NCBI RefSeq assembly: GCF_002845985.1
Contig: NZ_PDFK01000004.1
Span: 124,001-188,000, forward strand
Direction of reading: 5' to 3'
DNA: 64,000 nt
Origin: Lysinibacillus fusiformis
Lineage (GTDB): Bacteria; Bacillota; Bacilli; Bacillales_A; Planococcaceae
In this document: one piece after another, positions 1 through 8,124 of the stretch
Layout: each line of letters opens with the position of its first letter
Numbering within the stretch: the stretch's first letter is position 1
Program-made: the position numbers and the translations under genes
Notes under the pieces: generated by a model
The model's input: only the letters and a program-made list of their open reading frames with translations
The model's database searches: none
Told to the model about the DNA's origin: nothing

Positions 1-43
1 GGCACAAAAGAATTTTGTAACAGCTCGACGTGTTTTAAAATAA
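1..43 (+). CDS. C-terminal end of a gene that starts left of the window
   Basis: Reading frame 2 is open from the window edge to a TAA at 41-43 and ends in the residues AQKNFVTARRVLK. A strong terminator hairpin follows 8 bases later on the same strand, which is why I read this as a gene end rather than chance. Thirteen residues are too few to name a family. Confidence 0.35.
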   Translation, partial: AQKNFVTARRVLK

Positions 44-51
44 GAATGGTT

Positions 52-84
52 GGGTGTCTCAATGATGTTGAGACACCCTTTTTT
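52..84 (+). terminator. Intrinsic terminator
   Basis: A 10-bp perfect stem (GGGTGTCTCA / TGAGACACCC) is followed by six T on the plus strand. It would end the gene entering from the left. The stem can also form on the minus strand and back up the end of the Mur ligase gene that stops at 86, although the T-run is poorer there. Confidence 0.8.
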
Positions 85-85
85 G

Positions 86-1474
86 CTAGGATGAGTTTTT
101 AAGCGTATTGGCAAATTCAATCATTGATCTACTCGACATCGGTCCTTTTATTAGGACAATTGTGTCTGCATCGAGCTTTGGTTTCAATAATTCTAAAACG
201 CCTGTTACCTCTTTAAACGTATGAACCTCTGCGCTGGTTCCATCTTTTTGAGCTTGATCGGCAATCTTTTCCGCCCTTTTGCCGATGGTAATTAATGTAT
301 CAATCTTTCTTTCTGCTACCATGGAGCCAATTTCGCGATGGTATTTTTCTTCAAAATTACCTAATCGTTTAATATCCCCTAGAACGAGAATGACTTTCTT
401 CTCTTTTCCTACCGTATCTAGCACTTTTAGAGCTGCCTCTACAGATGTCGGGTTATTTGTCCACGTATCATCAATAATCGTACTGTCACCAAGCCCTGTC
501 GTAAATTCTAAATGTCTTGCCATCTGTTTAAACGTTCGTAACCCAGCTATAGCCTGACGAATTGTCAGCCCCATTTCACGACAAGCTGCAATCGCGGCTA
601 ATGCATTATAGACTTGATGCTCACCATAGCCAGGGACAAATACATTGTACGTGATAGCATCTACTTCTAAAGTAAACTTCATGCCCGTATTGGCAAACTC
701 TACATTCGACGCTTTAAAATCTGCCGTCTCATGTAAACCAAACTTAATAATTTTCCCCTTAAACTTTTTCAGCGAAATTTTTTTGATGTTGGTATCATCG
801 GCATTAATAATTAACGTACCATCTTCCTTAATGCCTTCCACAATTTCTGCCTTGGCCTTTATATAGCCTTCTAGGTTGAGACAGCCATCTAAATGATGCA
901 CACCAATATTTGTAATAATACCAATAGTCGGTTGATAGATCATACACTGATGTTTAATATTCCCTGTGTTGCCTAAACCTAATTCAAAGATAGCGGCTTG
1001 TGTTTTTTCTTCAATCCCCGTTAAATAAGGCAATGATTGCCTTGGCTCGTTTTTACTGCTAACGGATGCCTGCACTTGCCAATGCTTACTAGCGATATGT
1101 TTTAGCATCTCTTTTGTCGTTGTTTTACCACAAGTTCCTGTTAAAGCCACAACAGGAATTTGAAAAAGACCACGATAATACTCGATAAATGTCCAGTAGG
1201 CCTGTGCAACACTTTTCACTTGTAAAACGGTTGTATTAGCTAAAGCGCTTTTCAATTCTGTAGACGGTTTATCGGAGATGATTAAAGACGGTCCCTTCCG
1301 ATCAACCTCTTGCCAGTTGATTTTATCGTTTCGACTAACAAACATGAGGGAATGACTTTTTGTTAGGTCATGCCGATTATAGTAAATGGCCTGCTGCACA
1401 GACCATTGTTCTGATCCATGAATGAGCTTTCCTTGTAGAACGGTTCTAAGTTTTTGCACACTAATGGGTTGCAA
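86..1474 (-). CDS. MurF-like Mur ligase (paralogue A), non-canonical
   Basis: ATP-dependent amino acid or peptide ligase of the Mur ligase superfamily. I chose the TTG at 1474 (462 aa): GGAGG sits 10 bases upstream, and this start aligns with the paralogue (QPISVQKL against KPLSVKNL). Residues 1-100 resemble the MurF N-domain. The P-loop is TGTCGKTTTKE; a central domain follows with the ITNIGVHHL motif and KAKAE, the usual carbamylated-lysine region. The C-terminal ligase domain starts around IDDTWTNNPTS, equivalent to the MurF DxxYNANP motif. It lies beside a second Mur ligase and two ATP-grasp enzymes and not in a dcw or ddl-murF context, so cell-wall MurF activity is unlikely. The true substrate is unknown. 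Confidence 0.75.
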   Translation of the reverse strand: MQPISVQKLRTVLQGKLIHGSEQWSVQQAIYYNRHDLTKSHSLMFVSRNDKINWQEVDRKGPSLIISDKPSTELKSALANTTVLQVKSVAQAYWTFIEYYRGLFQIPVVALTGTCGKTTTKEMLKHIASKHWQVQASVSSKNEPRQSLPYLTGIEEKTQAAIFELGLGNTGNIKHQCMIYQPTIGIITNIGVHHLDGCLNLEGYIKAKAEIVEGIKEDGTLIINADDTNIKKISLKKFKGKIIKFGLHETADFKASNVEFANTGMKFTLEVDAITYNVFVPGYGEHQVYNALAAIAACREMGLTIRQAIAGLRTFKQMARHLEFTTGLGDSTIIDDTWTNNPTSVEAALKVLDTVGKEKKVILVLGDIKRLGNFEEKYHREIGSMVAERKIDTLITIGKRAEKIADQAQKDGTSAEVHTFKEVTGVLELLKPKLDADTIVLIKGPMSSRSMIEFANTLKNSS

Positions 1475-1620
1475 GTGTACTGCGCCTCCTCTCTTTATCA
1501 ATCTTGTATATGACTTACTCCTTCTCTTGATTCAGCGTGTTATATTCTGATCAATTACTATACCTTATTAGAATGTTCTTCTATGTGGCACAGTCAATAT
1601 CCTATATAGAAAGAAGCTGA
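1475..1620. other. Spacer between the two Mur ligase genes
   Basis: This 146-base AT-rich spacer separates two same-strand Mur ligase genes. It holds the ribosome binding site of the downstream gene (GGAGG near 1485). I see no clear hairpin terminator, so the two genes may be cotranscribed. Confidence 0.4.
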
Positions 1621-3015
1621 CTAATCAGCAGGTGGGGTAGGTTTCAGCTTTAGCTCCGCTGCTAGTTTAGAAATCTGTTTGCTATACATATCTCCCTTTA
1701 TGAGCACAATCGTATTGTCATCGACAATCTTCTGCAATAACGGATAGACGAGTGTACTATTTTTAAATGTATAGACAGACTCGCTAAATCCTAACTTGAC
1801 TGCATGATCAGCCATAATCCTTGCATGCTCCCCTATGGTAATCAAGACATCCACGCCAATGCGTTTTATTAATTCCCCCGCTTGCTCGTGAATAATATAA
1901 CCCCATGAACCTAAGTCGGTAATCGTACCAATGACAGCAATCTTTTTCTTGCCATCTCCTAGCTCATTCAACACTTTTAAGGCTGCCTCCAAGGAAGTGG
2001 TTGTAATACTCCAGGTATCATCCAATAGCATGGAATGATTGATGCCCTCAAAAAGTTGTAATTGTTTTTTCAATTGACGGAATGATTGGAGTAGTTTGGC
2101 TGCGACTGGAATGGGCATTCCCATGTCATAGACGGCTGCGATGGCAGCAAGCGCATTATAGACCTGGTGTTCTCCAAATCCTGGCACAAGAATGTCATAG
2201 TTTTTTTTATTGTGCTGAAGAACGAATTTCATCCCTTTTTGATAGTAGTGGATATGACTTGCTCGAAAATCACAGGACTCATGCTTCCCTACTTTAAGCA
2301 AACGACCACGGAATCTAGAAATATCTAGCTTCTGCGTATTGCTATCTTCCGCATTAATAATTAATGTACCTTTGGGGTGAATGATATCTAGCATTTCTCC
2401 CTTTGCTTGTATATAGCCTTCTAATGTTTTGCAATAGTTTAAGTGGTGAGCTCCGATATTAGTAATAATCCCTATGGTCGGTTTAAAATATTTTCCCGCA
2501 TTCGTGACATCTCCTGGCGAGCCAACTGCTGTTTCAAAGACGGCTGCCTCTGTTTCTTCCTCAATGCCCAATAAATATTGCAATGAAGCGGTTCTAGAAT
2601 TACTGCTTAATGTCGTTGCTGTCACTTTCCGATCAGCAGAAAGAAGATGTTTAATCATCTCTTTTGTCGTTGTTTTACCTGAAGTACCTGTAATCGCTAC
2701 AATCGGAATATGAAACTGATTGCGATAAAAATGAACAAATTTCCAATAGGCCTCTTCTGCATTCGCTACCTGTATCATAATGACTTGGTTTGGAATGTCA
2801 TTTGGCCGATAAGCTCTATCGGTCACTAGCACTAGAGGAGAAAGCGGCTCAAGACTTTTCCAATTCACAATACGTTTACTTGTAAATAGTGCCGTATTGG
2901 ACTTTTTCACTTGTTTTAATCGATAAGCCCCATGCTGAATCAGTACATCCTCTGACCCTTGCACTAGATAGCCTGCCGTAATCATTGCTAAATTTTTCAC
3001 CGAAAGAGGCTTCAT
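1621..3015 (-). CDS. MurF-like Mur ligase (paralogue B), non-canonical
   Basis: Paralogue of the neighbouring ligase. The ATG at 3015 (464 aa) follows AAAGGAGGGAG at good spacing; an upstream in-frame extension contains that ribosome binding site and is not coding. The P-loop is TGTSGKTTTKE, the central motif ITNIGAHHL is kept, and AKGEM marks the lysine region. The nucleotide-contact motif reads LDDTWSITTTS, so the Asn-Pro seen in MurF and in paralogue A (TNNPTS) is lost. The paralogues align from end to end, which suggests a local duplication followed by divergence. Divergent from the ATP-grasp gene at 3165. Likely joins an amino acid or peptide to a carboxylate; substrate unknown. Confidence 0.72.
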   Translation of the reverse strand: MKPLSVKNLAMITAGYLVQGSEDVLIQHGAYRLKQVKKSNTALFTSKRIVNWKSLEPLSPLVLVTDRAYRPNDIPNQVIMIQVANAEEAYWKFVHFYRNQFHIPIVAITGTSGKTTTKEMIKHLLSADRKVTATTLSSNSRTASLQYLLGIEEETEAAVFETAVGSPGDVTNAGKYFKPTIGIITNIGAHHLNYCKTLEGYIQAKGEMLDIIHPKGTLIINAEDSNTQKLDISRFRGRLLKVGKHESCDFRASHIHYYQKGMKFVLQHNKKNYDILVPGFGEHQVYNALAAIAAVYDMGMPIPVAAKLLQSFRQLKKQLQLFEGINHSMLLDDTWSITTTSLEAALKVLNELGDGKKKIAVIGTITDLGSWGYIIHEQAGELIKRIGVDVLITIGEHARIMADHAVKLGFSESVYTFKNSTLVYPLLQKIVDDNTIVLIKGDMYSKQISKLAAELKLKPTPPAD

Positions 3016-3039
3016 ATCTTTTCTCCCTCCTTTCTTTTC

Positions 3040-3048
3040 TAGTATATG
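3040..3048 (-). promoter_or_regulatory. Possible mother-cell sporulation -10 element
   Basis: The minus strand reads CATATACTA, which fits the SigK -10 pattern CATANNNTA and most of the SigE -10. A start site about 7 bases on would leave a short leader that still holds the GGAGGG of the ligase gene at 3015. I could not find a convincing -35, so this is a motif match only. Confidence 0.3.
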
Positions 3049-3164
3049 TAACCTCTTAAAAGTTGCTTGGATGTAGACAAGATACATAACTAGAAGAAAA
3101 CTATTTCACTGCATATATATAAAGGTGATTAAGTATCTAAGTACCAATAGAAGGAGTGATATAC

Positions 3165-4367
3165 CTGAAAGCCATTGTATTTATCGGTACAAACAAATCC
3201 GGGTCTAGTCGTGAAGCAACAAGAGCAGCAGAAAAACTAGGCTACTTCACAGTACTTTTCACAAATAATGAAAAACAACTTCAGCAGCGACGTGCCTACC
3301 CCGACATCCACAAAATGATACTCATTGATACTTTGAATATAGAGAGAATGAAAGAGGAAATTGATAAACTAGGGAAAACCGGATTAGAGATTAAAAGTAT
3401 CGTTAGTTTTGTTGATCCATTTGTCCATGTTGCTTCTATGCTATGTGATGAATTTTGTCATAACTATGCATCCTCCACTGCTATTGAAATGATGGAGGAT
3501 AAAGAGAAAACAAGAAATTTTTTAAAAGACCAACCATACTCACCAAAGTTTTCGCTTCTGAAGCCCCAGGAACCTATTGCTAAAAATTTGACCTTCCCAT
3601 TAATCGTAAAATCACCAAAATCAACAGGTTCAAAAGATGTATTATTAGCAACAGATGCAGAGCAACTTAATCATCACCTCAAAGCATTACGCAGTAAAAA
3701 TCCCTACGAATCCATCATGATTGAAGAATATTTGGATGGTCCACAATATTTAGTAGAAGCGGTTGTGTACCAACAACAACCACATGTCATTGGCATTATT
3801 GAACAGGAAATTACGCAAGGAAAACGATTTATTATTACAGGCTACGGTGTTTTAGTGAAAGCTCCGCAAGACATCCAATCAGGAATCGAAGAGGTACTCC
3901 ATTCCATTGTGAAGGCCTTTGATATCGAAAATGGAGCACTCCATTTAGAGCTTCGATTAACGCAAAATGGATGGAAGCTTATCGAAATCAATCCACGGAT
4001 TTCTGGTGGTGCCATGAACAATATGCTACAGGCAGCACTAGGATTTAGTTTAGTGGAAGAAACATTGAAACTATTACTTGGTGAACAGCCTAATCTCGAG
4101 CCAAGACATAAAAAATTTGTTTATACAAAATATGTTATTGTGGAAAGTAAAGGCATTTTAGAGAAGGTGATTGGCAAGGCAAGAGCGACAAGATCAACAG
4201 GTGTCGTAGAAGTGTATGTCAAACCGAGAAAAGGGACACTGCTAATGCCACCTTTATCGATGGGACATCGTTATGCTTATGTAATTGCAGAAGGGTCAAC
4301 ATTGAGGGAAGCTAGAAATCATGCAACAAATGCAGCAAAAGAAATTAAATTTATTTTGAGAGTTTGA
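3165..4367 (+). CDS. ATP-grasp carboxylate-amine ligase
   Basis: ATP-grasp enzyme of the carbamoyl-phosphate-synthetase / L-amino-acid ligase type, 400 aa. It has a pre-ATP-grasp Rossmann-like start (KAIVFIGTNKSG), the ATP-binding core (FPLIVKSPKSTGSKDV, IMIEEYLDGPQYLVE) and the metal-site motif LIEINPRISGGAMN. Such enzymes form an acyl phosphate and couple it to an amine, often making dipeptides. The start is unusual: AAGGAG lies 8 bases before a CTG that gives the natural N-terminus (M)KAIVFIG. The only alternative nearby is a GTG at 3156 that overlaps the ribosome binding site. It lies between two Mur ligase units, which suggests a shared pathway. Confidence 0.75.
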   Translation: MKAIVFIGTNKSGSSREATRAAEKLGYFTVLFTNNEKQLQQRRAYPDIHKMILIDTLNIERMKEEIDKLGKTGLEIKSIVSFVDPFVHVASMLCDEFCHNYASSTAIEMMEDKEKTRNFLKDQPYSPKFSLLKPQEPIAKNLTFPLIVKSPKSTGSKDVLLATDAEQLNHHLKALRSKNPYESIMIEEYLDGPQYLVEAVVYQQQPHVIGIIEQEITQGKRFIITGYGVLVKAPQDIQSGIEEVLHSIVKAFDIENGALHLELRLTQNGWKLIEINPRISGGAMNNMLQAALGFSLVEETLKLLLGEQPNLEPRHKKFVYTKYVIVESKGILEKVIGKARATRSTGVVEVYVKPRKGTLLMPPLSMGHRYAYVIAEGSTLREARNHATNAAKEIKFILRV

Positions 4368-4376
4368 AAAAAATAT

Positions 4377-4422
4377 CCCGAATAATTGCCGCTTGCCAGT
4401 GGACAGTTACTCGGGCTTTTTT
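4377..4422 (+). terminator. Intrinsic terminator of the ATP-grasp gene
   Basis: A 12-bp stem with one mismatch (CCCGA...TCGGG at its base) is followed by CTTTTTT, 10 bases after the ATP-grasp stop codon. Confidence 0.75.
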
Positions 4423-4452
4423 ATCTTGATTTGACAGATATCATGAAAGAGA

Positions 4453-4471
4453 GACCTGCACGATGCAGGTC
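4453..4471. other. Stem-loop in the convergent intergenic region
   Basis: A perfect stem with arms GACCTGCA / TGCAGGTC and a 3-base loop lies between two converging genes. There is only a weak T-rich tract on either side. It may help terminate the minus-strand fusion gene ending at 4556. Confidence 0.4.
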
Positions 4472-4555
4472 TGTTCATTATTCAATATGAAGTTGGACGC
4501 ATTATTGTATCTGCACGGAAGCGAAGCGTCAGCCGCAATTACATCAGAGCATACT

Positions 4556-6730
4556 TCATTCTTCCTTAAACGTTTCGTCTAAAAATTTCACAGTTTCAAA
4601 CATATTCGTTTTACTAGCACCTTTTACAAGAATGGTATCATGAGGCTCTACCAATGTTTCTAGTAGGACATGCAATTCGTCTTTATTGATAAAATGATGT
4701 ACCTTGGATGGGTCCATGCCCTTCGCAATGGCGGCATTGCTCATTTCTTCCGTCCTAAAGCCATAGGTAATGAATTCATCAATGCCTACCTCGTAAATGT
4801 ACTCCCCAACCTTTTTATATTCTTCCTCCCTCAAGACGCCGAGCTCTCGCATTTGTCCAATAATCGCTACTTTCCGTTCCTTCGCGATATTCGTTAGTAC
4901 ATCAATCGCAGCTCGAACCCCTTGTGGATGAGAGTGAACCGTATCATCAATGACCGTAATATCATCACGCAAGTTATAGATCGTTAAACGTCTTGGTGGT
5001 TTTTTAAAGTTGAGCCCCGCCTGAATTTCAAAGGGCGTGAACCCTAAAAGATCTGCCACTGCCACTGCATTGAGCGCATTGTAAACATGATGTTCCCCTA
5101 AAATTGGAATATACATTTCGATTTCTTCCCCATGTAGCTTCATTTTAAAGGACATGCCAATATCCTTATACTGCAAATCATAGGCACGATAATCGGCTTC
5201 TTTTTTAATACCCACCGTCAAGATTTTCCCTTTAAATTGCTCTGTCTCTAAGTATCTGGAATTGTCATCATCTTGATTGACAATGAGTAAGCCCTGCTGA
5301 TCCATACCATGAATCAATTCGGATTTCGCCTTGGCAACGCCTCTTACATCCCCATCAAAGTTCCCCACATGCGCTAAGCCAATATTCGTTACAATACTAA
5401 TATTCGGCTGAATTATACTACAGTGGTTGGTAATAATACCTGGGTAGGCCATACCATACTCTAATACGACAGCCTGATGTGTATCATTGATTTCTTCCTT
5501 ATGCTTTTTCGTATGCTCAGTCGTATTCCAATAATCCTTCGACTCAAAAACATTCCACTTTTTCGATAAAATCGAGCCGACAAATGCCTTTGTTGTTGTT
5601 TTGCCTGCACTTCCCGTAATGGCAATAATCGGCAAGTTTTTCTTGTCAGCCTGTTGCTTACTTTTTTGTTGGACAATTTTCTTTTTTAGAGGTTTTTGAT
5701 TTTTCGCAAGATACATCGCATAGCGGATGGAATGAATGACCACATCTAGCTCCAAGTAAAAGGCAGGAGGACAGCCTGGTCGCCAATTGACCTCATACAT
5801 CCAAATTTTTTGCTGCTGATCTAGGCCAACATCAATCCCAATTTCATCAATCACTTCCCCAAACTTCACCATTTGAATTTCATCCAGGTGATGAGCTAGC
5901 GCTAAGGAGAAATGCTCCAGCATTCGCCGAATATTATAAGCCTCTTCCTTAAATTCCTGTTCTAAAAATGGATCTAAATAATTCGTATAGCCCCCATTAT
6001 TAATATTCGGTATGATGGAACCATTTGGTGCAATTCGTGGGTACACTGTCGTCACTACCCATTTGCCTTCTCCATTTTTCTGAACATGCAAACGGAAATC
6101 ATAAACCTGACCCGACTTTGTGACCGATTGAATATAGGGCTGCATAATAAACGTACCAGACGCAAGCTGCTCCTTTATCAATGCATCTAATTGAGGCTTT
6201 GAATAAACCGTATTGGTGCTATCCTTTCGAACCTCGAAATGCTTAGTTCCCGCCTTCGTAATAAAATAAATGCCCTTCCCCTTACGTCCATCAATCGGCT
6301 TGAAGACAACCCGTTTATAATAATTAATGAACTTGTGAAATAAATCGACATCCTTTACAATTTCCGATGGAATCAAATACTGTTCAAATTCCTTTGCTTC
6401 CTTCAATCGCTTCATGACATTCCATTTATTCCCTATCGAATGGGTCGTAAATGGAATCTCTTCTTTTAAACGATCGATAATATCTTTAGAAACAGATAAT
6501 TTCTCTGGGCTCCCCGCATTATAGATCACATCAGGAAAGGGCATCGTTTTTTCCTGCCACTCGCCATTCTCATAGATCTTTGCTTGAATGGAGCGTTTGG
6601 CAAAGTCAACACTTTTAGGGGTGAAGTAAAAAAACTGTGCCCCTTCTGCTTTCGCAACTGCTGCATAGGCATATGACTTGAGAACTGTAGTTGGATCAAG
6701 TCGATGATGCAGCATACCAATAATCGTCAT
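4556..6730 (-). CDS. YheC/YheD-type ATP-grasp fused to a Mur ligase
   Basis: A two-enzyme fusion of 724 aa. The ATG at 6730 follows GAAAGGAAG; an in-frame ATG 18 bases upstream lacks spacing. Residues 1 to about 370 match the YheC/YheD endospore-coat-associated ATP-grasp family (VVFKPIDGRKGKGIYF, FIMQPYI, DIGLD-like metal region, MYEVNWRPGCPP). After a short Lys/Gln-rich linker, residues of about 390-724 form a complete Mur ligase: P-loop TGSAGKTTTK, VLEYGMAYPG, IVTNIGLAHVGNF, KAKSE, VIDDTVHSHPQG. ATP-grasp followed by Mur ligase is also the order in cyanophycin synthetase, which adds two amino acids alternately. Non-ribosomal peptide or polymer synthesis is the inference; the product is unknown. 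Confidence 0.75.
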   Translation of the reverse strand: MTIIGMLHHRLDPTTVLKSYAYAAVAKAEGAQFFYFTPKSVDFAKRSIQAKIYENGEWQEKTMPFPDVIYNAGSPEKLSVSKDIIDRLKEEIPFTTHSIGNKWNVMKRLKEAKEFEQYLIPSEIVKDVDLFHKFINYYKRVVFKPIDGRKGKGIYFITKAGTKHFEVRKDSTNTVYSKPQLDALIKEQLASGTFIMQPYIQSVTKSGQVYDFRLHVQKNGEGKWVVTTVYPRIAPNGSIIPNINNGGYTNYLDPFLEQEFKEEAYNIRRMLEHFSLALAHHLDEIQMVKFGEVIDEIGIDVGLDQQQKIWMYEVNWRPGCPPAFYLELDVVIHSIRYAMYLAKNQKPLKKKIVQQKSKQQADKKNLPIIAITGSAGKTTTKAFVGSILSKKWNVFESKDYWNTTEHTKKHKEEINDTHQAVVLEYGMAYPGIITNHCSIIQPNISIVTNIGLAHVGNFDGDVRGVAKAKSELIHGMDQQGLLIVNQDDDNSRYLETEQFKGKILTVGIKKEADYRAYDLQYKDIGMSFKMKLHGEEIEMYIPILGEHHVYNALNAVAVADLLGFTPFEIQAGLNFKKPPRRLTIYNLRDDITVIDDTVHSHPQGVRAAIDVLTNIAKERKVAIIGQMRELGVLREEEYKKVGEYIYEVGIDEFITYGFRTEEMSNAAIAKGMDPSKVHHFINKDELHVLLETLVEPHDTILVKGASKTNMFETVKFLDETFKEE

Positions 6731-6827
6731 AGTTAAACTTCCTTTCATTAGATTCTCTCTCTATTACATTCACTTTGTATCCCTCACATATAGACAGATG
6801 CTCTAGCTTTAGTAGTTTAATATGGCG

Positions 6828-7259
6828 CTACCATTTAGGCTCAATGATAAATTTCCCCTTCAACATGTCTGGCTTTAAGAGCTGAATCGCCGATATCCCA
6901 CTAAGTTCAATCGATTTGTGCGTACTTGTTTTTTCTAACCTCACCACGTCAGCAATCGAATTAGTATCATTTCCTTCATAATCAAAAGCGCGCAACAACG
7001 ACACTGTGCCACGGCAACGCTCTTTATCAATCGCCTCGATACGGAAATACTCCGTTTCAAATTGTTTCACTGTATCCATTAACCTTAAATGAGCGCCACT
7101 ATGTGTAATTAAAAAAAATGGAATCGTATCACTACCGACTATTTTGACAAGTAGCTGACCGAAATATTTAGAATGAAAATTCATCATAATATCCTGAAGA
7201 TCCTTCAAATCACTTAAAGCTTCGCATAAAAAGTGATTTCTTTTCTTCTCACTGTTCAA
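6828..7259 (-). CDS. CotY/CotZ/ExsY-like spore coat protein, cysteine-poor
   Basis: A 143-aa protein that follows the CotY/CotZ pattern: an N-terminal LSDLKDLQD segment, then SDTIPFFLIT, a YFRIEAIDKERC region, GTVSLLRAFD, VVRLEKT and ISAIQLLKPDML. In B. subtilis CotZ the same blocks hold many cysteines that cross-link the coat crust; this protein has only two, so it probably does not build a disulfide lattice. The TTG start at 7259 has GAGGGGG seven bases upstream. It lies 97 bases before the ATP-grasp/Mur-ligase start on the same strand with no obvious terminator between, which ties that enzyme to sporulation. Confidence 0.7.
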   Translation of the reverse strand: MNSEKKRNHFLCEALSDLKDLQDIMMNFHSKYFGQLLVKIVGSDTIPFFLITHSGAHLRLMDTVKQFETEYFRIEAIDKERCRGTVSLLRAFDYEGNDTNSIADVVRLEKTSTHKSIELSGISAIQLLKPDMLKGKFIIEPKW

Positions 7260-7318
7260 ATTGTAGCCCCCTCTCTAGTTTGAATATGTCTGTTGGTCCA
7301 TGTAAGTTGCCCTCTCGT

Positions 7319-7327
7319 TATAATATG
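7319..7327 (-). promoter_or_regulatory. Possible mother-cell sporulation -10 element
   Basis: The minus strand reads CATATTATA, matching the SigK -10 pattern CATANNNTA and most of the SigE -10 pattern, about 60 bases before the CotY/CotZ-like start. An ATATT lies upstream but at shorter than ideal spacing for SigE. Confidence 0.35.
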
Positions 7328-7365
7328 TAGCGACAAAAAATATGACGACTTTTTCACACAGAAAC

Positions 7366-7395
7366 TAAAAAAACCTCTACCATAGAATGGAGAGG
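7366..7395 (-). terminator. Intrinsic terminator of the HAD gene
   Basis: On the minus strand a CCTCT / AGAGG stem with an inner CCA / TGG pairing is followed by a run of seven T, 15 bases after the HAD phosphatase stop. Confidence 0.8.
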
Positions 7396-7409
7396 CTTTC
7401 TTCATGAGA

Positions 7410-8069
7410 TCATTGAGAGAAACATGTCAGCAGTTCTTGTACATTATTCGGTTCTAATGTATCCATTGTATGATGCCCTGTGCCGAATGGTAATTGCTTC
7501 GTAATAGCATTTGGGATAACCACTGTATAAAGGCCCGCCGCCACAGCTGCTTGTGCGCCATTCGGTGAATCCTCAATCGCTATCGCTTCCTTGCCCTTTA
7601 CACCTAATTGTTTAAGCGCCTGCAAGTATAGCTCTGGATCAGGCTTAACATTTGTCACGGTGTCCGCGGTACAATAGCAATCAAAAAAATCTTGAATGCC
7701 AAGCTTATCAACATACTGATCAATCCATTGACGACTCGAGCTACTAGCAAGACCAATTTGTAAACTCGCTTCCTTTGCTTGCTGCAGCAGTGTTAATATA
7801 CCCGGTCTGAGCGTTTCCTTTTCCATTAATTGTGCATGACTTTGTTGAATAGATGCTCGAAATGCCTCCACATCTAATTTGATGTGATGATGTGTAACAA
7901 GATATGTATAAGGATTAAAGGCTTGAAGATTTGTACCAAGGCATTTTGCATACATTTCTAAGGATAACGCAACACCATAATGAGCATAGGCCTCCTTGAA
8001 AACGGTATACCACGCCGTTTCTGTATCAATAATCGTACCATCAAAATCAAAAACAATCGCTTTCAACAT
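7410..8069 (-). CDS. HAD-superfamily phosphatase, YhcW / beta-phosphoglucomutase-like
   Basis: A 219-aa soluble HAD hydrolase with a C1 cap. Motif I is DFDGTIIDTE (nucleophile and acid Asp), motif II is LASSS, the lysine is in NVKPDPELY and motif IV is IEDSPNGAQAA. Length and sequence resemble B. subtilis YhcW (for example KPxPELYL and EDSxNG). These proteins dephosphorylate small phosphometabolites or isomerise sugar phosphates; the substrate cannot be read from sequence. Single-gene unit with its own terminator; its start lies just beside the 21-bp repeat array. Confidence 0.85.
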   Translation of the reverse strand: MLKAIVFDFDGTIIDTETAWYTVFKEAYAHYGVALSLEMYAKCLGTNLQAFNPYTYLVTHHHIKLDVEAFRASIQQSHAQLMEKETLRPGILTLLQQAKEASLQIGLASSSSRQWIDQYVDKLGIQDFFDCYCTADTVTNVKPDPELYLQALKQLGVKGKEAIAIEDSPNGAQAAVAAGLYTVVIPNAITKQLPFGTGHHTMDTLEPNNVQELLTCFSQ

Positions 8070-8124
8070 CCTACTTTCCCCCTTTGAACTAATCCAACGC
8101 TATCGTACTTCTATACAGCATGTT

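Noticed and set aside
86-6730. Canonical murF or cell-division locus
   Set aside because: No ddl, mraY, murD or ftsW neighbours, three Mur ligase modules in one place and a YheC/YheD fusion argue against housekeeping wall synthesis.
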